Below are positions 19,577 through 27,900 of a stretch of 64,000 bases of DNA, one piece after another. This stretch comes from Macrosoma leucophasiata (Eukaryota; Arthropoda; Insecta; Lepidoptera; Hedylidae): NCBI GenBank assembly GCA_036365455.1, contig JAWQUS010000004.1:2859501-2923500 (forward strand), read 5' to 3'. The translations under genes were made by a program, and so were the position numbers. Within the stretch, counting starts at the first letter, position 1, and each line of letters starts with the position of its first letter. The notes beneath the pieces were generated by a model, which saw only the letters and a program-made list of their open reading frames with translations, ran no database searches and was not told where the DNA came from.

Positions 19577-20913
19577 AAGATCTATCCAATGTTTTTCGAA
19601 GCTCAGTATTAATAAGCTATTCAAACTATTTGGAAACTAAACAAAGGGTGATCAGTCTTTTAAAGTTCATTTAATCTCAACATCTGGCCGTTATAGCTAG
19701 GGCACGTGCCCATCAGGAAGTGGCGAGTAACCTGGCCGATTTAATGATTTTCCAAATCGATTTATTTTAATCGCAACCCACCCCTGCTTACCGTAGAGTA
19801 ATTTGGTAGACTGGTGAATAGGTAATGATGGATTTCGTCTTGTCTTTAATGTGGTATAACAAAATATTTGAAAATAAATAGCTCATGTATTCAGAAATAC
19901 ATTAATTTTAACTATTCCTACTTAATATTGTAAATGTGAAAATGTCTGATATATTTTCAATGCATATCTATACATTCCGCTTTCACGTCAAAAAGGCTGA
20001 ACCGATTTTAATAAAATTTGAAATTGAGATAATCCAAGATCCTGGAAAGGAAACGGCTACTTTACAAAAATCTTTTCTTAAGGGGATATTTTTTTGGACT
20101 AGCTGCAGTAGTAGTTTTTACAATGTACGTAGATCTAATATCCTTTTACGGGTTCTGTATTTACAATTTTGATTTTTTTCCTGTATATCATTCTTGGGAG
20201 TCATTCTGTTTTAATATAGTAAAGAAAGCTTTTGATTATTATTTATACAATTTAAGGTATCGGTAACGAAGTGTGACTTTGTAAAATAAAAGTTACTATT
20301 ATCTTCACGCCAAGTCTTTTACGTAGATGGCCAGATATCGCGGTCCTGAAACACCTTCCGTGCTTCTTCTACTTCCTCTCTTCGTAAGTACATGACACCG
20401 AGTATAATGCAAGAATATATTGAAAAATGCATTTATTTAGGCGTAGCTGCGTATTCTTAAAAATCCTAAAACAACTCTAAATGTGTTCCCGGATTTGTTT
20501 AAGATCTGAAAGCCTTTTCTAAATTGAAAGAACTCTATTCCGTTCCACCTCTCTATAATATTCATAATCTTTGCCAATTAATGTTACTCAGGTAACCAAA
20601 TGATTCGGTGTTAGAACGAAACAAAGGCGAAACGCTGGGGTTGGAGTAAAATTTATATACGATTGTGTTCAACTGAAAGTTTTATGGCGGGGGCTCGGAT
20701 TGGACCGAAATTGGGGTTTTTGGCTGATAGCAATATTTCATTGTGACTTTATTAGCTGTAATGCGTAGCATTAACTAGTAAGGTTATAATGCGGAAGTTT
20801 TTTGTGTCGTTTTTTCTATGAATAATGCGAATCGAATCGCAGTGATTGTGGCACAGTTAGTTAATAGTAATTACTAGGTTGTAAATTTATTACATTCTAA
20901 TAGTATTTTTTTA
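19577..20913. other. Intronic stretch, mostly unassigned
   Basis: A Helitron-like degenerate piece may lie at 19930-20110 (TCACGTCAAAAAGGCTGAAC, GGACTAGCTGCAG), and an H-type LINE 3' remnant at 20305-20400. Otherwise nothing recognised, and the 78-codon ORF at 19936 overlaps the degenerate piece. Confidence 0.4.
20305..20400 (-). mobile_element. LINE 3' remnant, family L-H
   Basis: ATCTTCACGCCAAGTCTTTT, CAGATATCGCGGTCCTG and a GTGCTTCTTCTACTTCCTC string, matching 22645-22822 and 53745-54000. Confidence 0.55.
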
Positions 20914-21125
20914 TCTAATGGAAGTGGTACACAAGCATACAGTTCACATTGATGTTGAGTGATGACTGCAGCCTATAGACACTCACGCAAAGACCAAGGT
21001 CAAAATGGAGATGCGTTTCCACTCCGGAACACGATAGTGCTGAACACTACCATTTAACAGCAAGAATATTAGGTAATGCGGTGGTGCCTATGACCGTGGG
21101 CTCCGTCACTGGAGCTCTACCACCA
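20914..21125 (-). repeat. Family A with internal deletion
   Basis: Both ends are present, but the middle jumps from GCGTTTCCACTCC directly to GGAACACGATAGTGC, deleting about 70 bp. Confidence 0.85.
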
Positions 21126-22000
21126 CCAATATCCCGCGGCTTTGTCCGCGTACAATTTGATTTTGGCACAAGAAGTAGTCTATGTCATTTTTAGGGTCAT
21201 CAAGGTTTCTAAAACTGTTTTACTCCAAACAAAAACAGACATTTCAAAAGTGGTAAAACTACACTCCTAATTATAAAAAAATATGCTGTAGTTCTTAATG
21301 AAACTTTCAACAAAATTCAGTTTGAACGACACTTTCATAATTTTTTTTTGAATATGATGTACTCGTATTTTGAAAAACTGCAAATTTCTTTGAATATTCT
21401 ACCATTAATTACTTACTAGTACCCTTCACGAGCGAGTCCCACTCGCACTTGGCCACTTTTTATGACTGATCAAGCTTCTTCCCAAATACTCATTTGTAAA
21501 CCAGATCACGTAAACCAACGAATATCGTGCATTGATTCCATAAAAAATAATGTTCGCATATTATAAAAAAATATATTAACACTACGAATGTGTGCACAAG
21601 TTATAAAAAAACAAAATGGCGGTTTCTTAGAATCGGGGCCGGAGTTTACGATAATTTTATCGCTTAATATTCGCCGAGCGATAAACGGGGGTAGTTTAAT
21701 AAAAGTTAAAGCCTTTTTAAGTTCAGTTATCGCTGTAATTAATATTTTTATGCGCCATCGGTTGAGAATTCGTAGCTGTCATATATTATGTTATGATTAA
21801 TGCGGGGACGGGGGGAAATTAGGACATTTTTGTGGGAATGGGTGTAATTAATTAAGTTTATATTATTAGAGTGTTGGTGTTATGTTTCGGGCGGAGGGTT
21901 CGTAATGGTTTCAAACGAATAATAATATGTTGGGTTCTAAAATCGAAAGCTTTATTAAATTGGAGTGTATTGGAATTGGAATGTCTAAAGCAGCTGTAGA
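21126..22000. other. Intronic stretch, nothing firm
   Basis: A CCCGCGGCTTTGTCCGCG string at 21133 resembles the 3' part of H1-type Helitrons and GCGAGTCCCACTCGCAC at 21430 resembles other common remnants. No gene. Confidence 0.35.
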
Positions 22001-22009
22001 TAATAAAAA

Positions 22010-22548
22010 GACATATATATTACTATTTACAATAGTCCTATGTATTCTGTGGAGCCTGTCTGTATCTGGATTATATGACATAGTCAGAGAGAGGTCCCGC
22101 CATAGAGCAACGCGGCCCACCGTCTCCAGTATTATATATTAGTCTATGCACCGGTCGTGGCGGACTGGAGGGGAGTAGCCATAGCGTGTATTACCGATGC
22201 AAAACAGTCTGTCATTTTTTGCGGGGGGAAATGCGTGCGATACACACGTACACTACAAAAATCGTCTATTACTACGAAACTCACACCTTGACTTTAACAA
22301 CATACAGAAACAATTTCACGCACACATTTAAACATCTAGGCGACAGGTATAGGCCCATTTGGGCTTGTACTTTGACAGAGGGGAAAGCCTGCATATGGCT
22401 ACTCCCCTCCGGTGTTGCTCTGTGGGTCCCGCCGAATGCAACCCATTACAAAGTAGATCAGAATCCTCGAAAGGGCCTCTACGTGTTGGATCCGTATCCC
22501 TGCGCAAGCTTCAAATTGGACCTCGTGCTGACGAGATATACATAATAA
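22010..22548 (+). repeat. Repeat G, copy 2
   Basis: CAATAGTCCTATGTATTCTG at 22030 and GAGAGAGGTCCCGCC match copy 1. After a unique or inserted part (22110-22420), GGTCCCGCCGAATGCAACCC continues to GACGAGATATACATAATAAT. Compared with copy 1 it has about 330 extra bases in the middle. Confidence 0.6.
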
Positions 22549-22644
22549 TATATGAAAGCTGGCACATATATATGCTTGAATGTTTCCTACTCAATTACCC
22601 GAAAACGGCTGAATGGATTTGGATGACGTTTCGTGATTTAGTTT

Positions 22645-22822
22645 GTATGTATGTATGTATGTATCTTCACGCCAGGTCTCTAACGGTGTAGGCAGAGAGT
22701 GTGGAGCGCCAGATATCCCGGTCCTGACATACCTCCCGTGCTTCATTTACCTTCATCATTCTCTTCATACATACACGCCGATTCCTAAAACTTTTGACCG
22801 CACCATCAGATAGAACTCGACC
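22645..22822 (-). mobile_element. LINE 3' remnant, family L-H, with GTAT tail
   Basis: A TGTATGTATGTATGTATG run precedes ATCTTCACGCCAGGTCTCTA. The minus strand reads toward this tail, as expected for a target-primed 3' end. Coding similarity to 53755-53995 is visible only at its start. Confidence 0.6.
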
Positions 22823-22877
22823 TATTTAGTTTGTAACTTGGCTTAATAAGATTGGTCCAATTGACAATTGGATTGAC

Positions 22878-23005
22878 GACCCAGTTAGTCCAGCGGTGTG
22901 TGACTACCGCCTGATTCGAAGAGTTCGATCTCCTTACCGGGACAAATGTTTGTATGGCCTACAGATATTGATTTCGAGTCTGTGTGTTTGTGTATGTATA
23001 GTGAG
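22878..23005 (+). repeat. tRNA-derived SINE, family F copy
   Basis: GACGACCCAGTTAGTCCAGC, GGTGTGTGACTACCG, a B-box-like AGTTCGATCTCC and ACAAATGTTTGTATGGCCTA. A reverse copy with the same order lies at 52300-52497. Confidence 0.6.
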
Positions 23006-23300
23006 TATATTTAAAAATTTGAATATATATATTTTTTTATTACACCTATTTAAGAGACTCGTCTCAAAATTATTTATTTATTTATTTAATCTTTTATGCA
23101 CTAAAACGATACATAAGGCGGACTTAATGCCACTAGGCAATCGTAGTCTTCTTTACCGGGCAATCGGTGAGCGCAAAGAACTCTCAGCCTAAGCTTATGT
23201 ACTGGATTACATAGTATATACCCATTTTGTTCAGCCATGTTCGTAGTTCACACCTAGTCGTAAGAAAATATAATTTAGACATAACAACCAAGGTACTAAC

Positions 23301-23390
23301 CTGATGGAAGCCTAAATAACTCTCGATGCTGTGAGTAGCGAAGAACACCTCCCCCTCACAGGTCAAGATCATGAGGAAACCGTTGAGAGC
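23301..23390 (-). CDS. ss: spineless exon: PAS-A first strands
   Basis: 90 bp, residues 32-61, phase 0 at both ends. Acceptor TTTATTCCAG|GCTCTC, donor CATCAG|GTTAGT. It encodes ALNGFLMILTCEGEVFFATH and SIESYLGFHQ, the start of PAS-A (LNGF....T.EG.V.FA...I..YLGF.Q), close to the AhR consensus. The donor GTTAGT is weaker than the GTAAGT/GTAAGA used by other exons and stands before a 9.9-kb intron. A 5'-truncated family A copy begins 36 bp upstream of the acceptor. Confidence 0.94.
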
Positions 23391-23426
23391 CTGGAATAAA
23401 TATGATTTGTAGGTATTAGTCACGCC

Positions 23427-23662
23427 AATAATATACTTGCCGCTAAATGGTAGTGTTCAGCACTATCGTGTTCCGGTCAGGTGGTAATGTACGGCCCTGT
23501 AATTTCCGGCACAGAGGCAAAACACCTTAGGCCTCAAGAGTGGTCACGCATCTGCATTTTGACCTAGGTCTTTGTGTGGGTGTCTATAGGCTGCAGTCAT
23601 CACTTAATATCAATGTGAACTGCATGCTTGTTTGCCATTTCCATTACATAAATAAAAAAAAT
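23427..23662 (+). repeat. Family A, 5'-truncated copy near an acceptor
   Basis: Starts ATAATATACTTGCCGCTAAA and ends CCATTACATAAATAAAAAAA. Well conserved. Confidence 0.88.
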
Positions 23663-23687
23663 AATAAGAAAAACAATGATCAACTGG

Positions 23688-23990
23688 CTAAGTAGCCTAG
23701 TGGTAGCAGGCCACTACTACTACGCTGAGCTCCTGGGTTCGATAGGGGGTTATCAGAGACAATGGTGTAAAGTCCTTGATCGCTGGTTCAATTGGGCTTT
23801 TTCCATTTTCTGGAAATTTCCCAGTACCTCGAAGTTTGGTAATGTGCACGGAGATGTCAACAGGCTTGCCAGGCTATACATGGGCCAAAAGGTAACCGGC
23901 GAATCGTGGGTGTTTGTATGTATGCTTGAATGCATGCATTTACCTCTGCCTACCCCTTCGGGGATTACAGGCTTGAAGTTACGTTCTATC
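23688..23990 (+). repeat. SINE family C copy
   Basis: AGTAGCCTAGTGGTAGCAGG head with a damaged B box (GGTTCGATAGGG). The body, with GAAGTTTGGTAATGTGCACG and GTGTTTGTATGTATGC, ends at TTCGGGGATTACAGGC. A short deletion removed the end of the head. Confidence 0.8.
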
Positions 23991-24025
23991 GAGCCGTGGA
24001 CATCTTTATATGATGAGATTGGGTA

Positions 24026-24190
24026 ATGCGGTTGTGCCTACGCCCTCGAGTTCCTTCACTTATTTATTTATTTATTTTATTGCATGTCACAGGTCTGTCA
24101 GATCTTATATAAAATACAAAAGTACAGGTGACGCCCTGTAAGGGCACGGTATATAACCCAACACTGGAACTCTACCGCCAGTAAAAAAGG
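24026..24190 (-). repeat. Family A 5' end split by a short LINE 3' insertion
   Basis: TGGGTAATGCGGTTGTGCCT and GAGTTCCTTCACT are followed by a 104-bp insert (24060-24163) with a TTATTTATTTATTTATTT tail. The A unit then resumes as ACTGGAACTCTACCGCCAG, and CACT flanks both sides. The insert's minus-strand 3' end (CAATAAAATAAATAAATA) marks it as a LINE tail. Confidence 0.65.
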
Positions 24191-24212
24191 TTTTTTTTAT
24201 AGAGTATCTTAC

Positions 24213-24307
24213 CTGTAGAAACATTTCGCCGTCCGGCATAGCGTGGTCGTAGTGTGCGTGGTCGCGTCTGTGTGCGTGCATCTCCTCTTTCTCTTTGTGC
24301 ATGACCA
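24213..24307 (-). CDS. ss: spineless exon: linker before PAS-A
   Basis: 95 bp; two bases, then residues 1-31 of the part seen here. Acceptor TTTGTCCACAG|TGGTCATG, donor CTACAG|GTAAGATAC. It encodes VMHKEKEEMHAHRRDHAHYD and HAMPDGEMFLQ, where GEMFLQ leads into ALNGF of the next exon exactly as in AhR-type proteins, and VMHKEKEE would directly follow the second helix of the bHLH. The His-rich middle looks like a variable linker. The bHLH exon that must precede it, ending with one base of a split codon, was not found to the right. The ORF seen across this region runs past the donor and is wrong at both ends. Confidence 0.88.
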
Positions 24308-24351
24308 CTGTGGACAAACACATGCAAAGGTTAACACGTGCGTTAAAGACC

Positions 24352-24484
24352 AACCCCTTTAATCATAAACGTACATTAGATACGTTTTAGCTATAATAGG
24401 TATGCTTTGTCTTTATCAATCGCATTGTCAATTGCGAAGGATAGAAAAAGACAAAGGAGAGATAAGCAACACTTTAGCTATAGC
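24352..24484 (+). mobile_element. Diverged MITE copy of the 2385 type
   Basis: Left terminus (ACCCCTTTAATCATAAACGT) and interior GATAGAAAAAGACAAAGGAG are retained, but the right terminus is lost after TTTAGCTATAG. Confidence 0.65.
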
Positions 24485-24619
24485 CGACATACAGGATTTT
24501 TTTAATGATAATAAATAATAATAAAATATATGTATTAAAATGTTATTTTAACTTTATGCAATGTGATAAAATAAATGCAGTAGGAGAGTCAATATTATAC
24601 TTATATGTAAATGTTAATA

Positions 24620-24985
24620 TAAATAATAATAATAATGGCAACCCATTATACGTCCCACTGCTGGGCACGAGTCTCTCCCCTTTTTGGGGGGGAGGCCTGG
24701 AGCTTACTCCACCACGCTGCTCCAATGCGGATTGGTGGAAGTGGGTGGGTTAGTGGCCAACCCGCTGTCGGATGTTTTCAAACCGCCCATAAGGCCTCCG
24801 ACAAGGTTTAACGACTGCTATCTATCGATAGCAACCGGGACCGACGACTTAACGTGCCCTCCGAAGCACGGAAACGCGCATTTAATTTGCCACTAGCGGT
24901 CACCCATCACACTACCCGACCGCGCCCGTAGTGCTTAACCGAGCAGATCGCTTACGATCTACACCAGCCGCTGGGCCATGCGCGC
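24620..24985 (-). repeat. SINE family B, complete copy with TSD
   Basis: Tail AATAATAATAATGGCAACCC to head GCTGGGCCATGCGCGC. AAATGTTAATA stands at 24609-24619 and again at 24986-24996, an 11-bp target-site duplication. Confidence 0.88.
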
Positions 24986-25302
24986 AAATGTTAATAAATA
25001 TTCAAAAAACTTTAGGTAGAACTTAATGTAATTAAAGTTCTAAGTTTTGTAAAATGAAAGCATATAATATAATTTGTAAAGTATCTATATTTAATTATGT
25101 AATAAAAAAGCATTCTTTGTCCTCTGTGTACAAATAGCAATGCCCTGACGGGGTGTCACAATATTATATTTAAGATCTCAATATACTCTGATGAATGTGC
25201 TGTACTATTGTGAAAAAGCTAATAAATAAATAAATAAATAAAACGCTTTTATGTATAAGGAGGCTAAAGTACTGCAATCTAGTAACTAGTATTCTTAATG
25301 CA

Positions 25303-25497
25303 GGTTTTTTGACATTTCGCAAGTGGCAAAAGAATACAGCTTACAATGGAAGTAAGTAAATCCTGCTGGCTATAAATATATACATAAAAATCAGAGATTG
25401 CAATGTAGATGCGTAACCAGTCCTGAGGTCTTAGTTGTGCCTCTGTATCGAAAATTACAGAGCCGTACGTTACCACCTGACCACTGGACACTAATTT
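25303..25497 (-). repeat. Family A, diverged (reverse), left half of a head-to-head pair
   Basis: AAGTGGCAAAAGAATACAGC to TTACCACCTGACCACTGGAC, lacking the 5' third. Facing the forward copy at 25502. Confidence 0.7.
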
Positions 25498-25501
25498 ACC
25501 G

Positions 25502-25662
25502 ATAATTTCCGGCACAGATGCATATTACTTTAGGCCTCGAGAAGTGACAACGCAGGTACATTGAAATCTCTGGTTTCATAATATAGATGTTTATAGGCTA
25601 CAATATTTCTTACCATCAATGTAAACTGCATGCTCGTTTGCCACTTCATGACCTAAAAAGGA
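25502..25662 (+). repeat. Family A, diverged (forward), right half of the pair
   Basis: ATAATTTCCGGCACAGATGC to CCACTTCATGACCTAAAAAGG. Lacks the first half. Confidence 0.7.
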
Positions 25663-25724
25663 GCGGTAGTAAAAATAACAACGCAGGATGGGCAGAATCG
25701 TCCCTATACCTAAACTTTAAAACT

Positions 25725-25975
25725 AACATCACTATGATCGCCAATCCGCCTGCCAAGCGTGGCGATTATGGCATATACTCCATTCCAATAGCCCTATTCT
25801 CCCCTAATGACGCACTACACTGTTGTGGGCGTCTTTGGGGAAGGCTTTGTCCAGCTGTGAACTTTTTTCGTCTGGAGTGATTATGATGATCATCAAATCA
25901 TACTCCAATAATAGGTATTTAGGGGACAATTAATTTTGAAATAAAATGTCTGGTTTTATAATCATCATCACCACT
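25725..25975. mobile_element. RTE-like LINE 3' remnant
   Basis: GATCGCCAATCCGCCTGCCA and GGCATATACTCCATTCC, followed by GGCTTTGTCCAGCTGTGAAC and an ATGATGATCATCA stretch, as in RTE 3' ends. It continues at 26283-26410 after a family B insertion as ATCATCACTCCAGC with GACGTCCACTCCTGGACAAA in the other orientation. Confidence 0.4.
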
Positions 25976-25976
25976 C

Positions 25977-26282
25977 CGAAGCGCGCATTGCCCCGCAGCT
26001 GGTATCGCGGTTGGGTGTGTGATGGGTGACCGCTAGTGGTAAAATTCGGTTGCCTCGTTTCCGCACTTCTGAGGGCACGTTAAGCCGTCGGTCCCGGTTG
26101 CTACCGCTAGATAGCAGTCGTTAATTCTTGTCACAGGCCTGGTTTGTAAATATTCGACAGCGTGTTGGCCACCAACCTGCATTAGAGCAGCGTGGTGGAG
26201 TAAGCTCCAGGCTACCCCTCAAAAAGGGGAGAGATTCGTGCCAAGCAGTGGGGCGTTTCAAGGGTTGCCATTATTTATTATC
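25977..26282 (+). repeat. SINE family B, internally deleted copy
   Basis: Head GCGCGCATTGCCCCGCAGC and tail GGGTTGCCATTATTTATT. The AGATCGTAAGCGATCT part of the head and part of the middle are missing. Confidence 0.8.
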
Positions 26283-26581
26283 ATCACTCCAGCTAAAAGA
26301 CGTCCACTCCTGGACAAAGCCTTCCCCCACGCCCACAACAGTGTTGTGCGTCATTAGGGAAGAATATGCCACATACAATGACGATCAAACCACTCCAATA
26401 AGGCAATAAGGAATGTTTTCACCGTCATTGTTTGGTTGATTGGTTTTTATAATCAAATTAATAGAATTACGAGAACTCTACCACCGATAAATCTACCTCT
26501 ACTATTAAGCAAAAATGTGTAAGTGTCCTGCTTACGGGTGAAACCGCGACGAATTACAAGTTAATCTAATAAAAATAATAG

Positions 26582-26850
26582 TCTAATATAAATAGGTATA
26601 TAAAAATCAATTGCTGTTCGTTAGTTTCGCTAAAACTCGAGAACGGCTGTACCGATTTGGCTAATTTTGATTTTGAATGATTTTTGGTAGTCCAGGGAAG
26701 GTTTGAAAGGTAAGAAAATATGAAAAAATTTAAGAGAAACAGTAAAAACCACAGTTTTACTTTCCCACACAAATAGTCCGTATCTATCAAACCATCAAAT
26801 TGATACATTTTTTCATTCTGAGGCAATACGAAGTTTGCCGGGTCAGCTAG
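26582..26850 (+). mobile_element. Helitron-like element, family H3 copy 2
   Basis: TCTAATATAAATAGGTATAT start, CTCGAGAACGGCTGTACCGA, hairpin GGCAATACGAAGTTTGCC, end GGGTCAGCTAG before T. Close to copies 1 and 3. Confidence 0.65.
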
Positions 26851-27095
26851 TATTAAATAATATAAAAGCAAGTACCTAGTATTGATTCAATTACCAGTAT
26901 GTACGAGTAGGGTGTGGCTTATACGACAAATCACAGCAACCTAGCTGTGGGGAGATGTAATCTTTGTAAAATAGGTCGTATTTATAGCATTGTAAGGTAT
27001 TATTTTGCTTGACTATATTTGTAGATATTTCTGAATTGAATTGAACATAACTTGTATGTGTTGTTGGGTTTATTATTTTACCATAGAAACATGTT

Positions 27096-27337
27096 TTATG
27101 TAATCAAAGTGGCAACAAGCATGCAGTTCACATTGATGTTAAGCGATGACTGCAGCCTATAGACACCCACGCAAAAACCAAGGTCAAAATGCAGATGCGT
27201 CACCACTCCTGAGACCTAAGGTGTTATGCCTCTGTGCCGGAAATTATAGGGCCGTACATTACCACCTGACCGGAACACGATAGTGCTGAACACTTCCATT
27301 TAGCGGCAAGTAGGTATATTAGGTAATGCGGTGGTGT
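27096..27337 (-). repeat. Family A copy (reverse)
   Basis: AATCAAAGTGGCAACAAGCA to TATTAGGTAATGCGGTGGTG; the 5' hairpin end is missing. Confidence 0.85.
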
Positions 27338-27689
27338 TGTAACGTTGTATTTTTTCTGGTTTTAAAAAATGGTCACAACGCCATCTAGTTAATCACCGCC
27401 GTACTAGGTCAACATTATCAATAGTATCACGTATTCCATACGACGCATAGTTTGATTACATAATAATAATAATAATAATAAATACTCTTTATTGTACACA
27501 TAAGAACAAAAATTTGCAAAAACAATTTTATATATATGCACAATAGGCGGCCTTATTGCTTAAAGCAATCTCTTCCAGGCGACCTAAATAGAAAAAGAGA
27601 CATCAATCAATTAAAAGAACAAGGGGTGTACAGACTTAAGAAATAAAAACTATTACAATTCAATATATTTCTTAAAATAGCACAAACAT

Positions 27690-27784
27690 ATATATTTATA
27701 TATATATATATATATATACATAAACCTAAATATATATACAAGATATGTATTATATAATATATATGCGTACACATACATAGATAA

Positions 27785-27822
<38 letters not shown>
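27690..27822. repeat. TA-rich microsatellite block
   Basis: Two TA runs (27690-27718 and 27789-27818) in the LINE 3' UTR. Confidence 0.85.
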
Positions 27823-27824
<2 letters not shown>

Positions 27825-27900
27825 GTACCTACCAGACAATAGATACAAGTATATAGTATAAATATTATAAAATACTGCATTCTTACGATCGGATGGCTCA

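Larger units (their letters stand above)
13417..23300. other. spineless 9.9-kb intron
   Basis: Runs from donor CATCAG|GTTAGT at 23300 to the acceptor at 13417. Largely TE: Helitron H2, several A copies, nested A/B at 16.3-17.2 kb, G repeats at 17.25 and 22.0 kb, a LINE at 18.0-19.5 kb, and H-type LINE 3' ends. The 14000-14810 and 19580-20900 parts look mostly non-repetitive. Confidence 0.85.
23391..24212. other. spineless intron
   Basis: 822 bp filled with family A (23427-23662), family C (23688-23990) and a reverse A remnant with its own insertion (24026-24190). Almost no other sequence remains. Confidence 0.85.
7238..24307 (-). other. ss: spineless gene, partial (5' exons outside window)
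   Basis: Seven exons joined by GT-AG introns with matching phases give 536 codons of a bHLH-PAS factor. Order: linker, PAS-A (residues about 26-140), linker, PAS-B (about 182-280), C-terminal region (about 280-536). Introns from 3' to 5' are 1033, 1721, 1348, 649, 9884 and 822 bp, then at least 39.7 kb. PAS sequences such as SVYELVHSEDREELQRQLLW and ELANMGGYDLVHYDDLAYVA identify the AhR/Spineless branch. In insects Spineless dimerises with Tango (ARNT) in the nucleus, binds GCGTG elements and specifies antenna, distal leg and photoreceptor subtypes; this is family knowledge. The bHLH exon was not found in the window. PAS and interface residues look intact and there is no frameshift. Confidence 0.9.
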
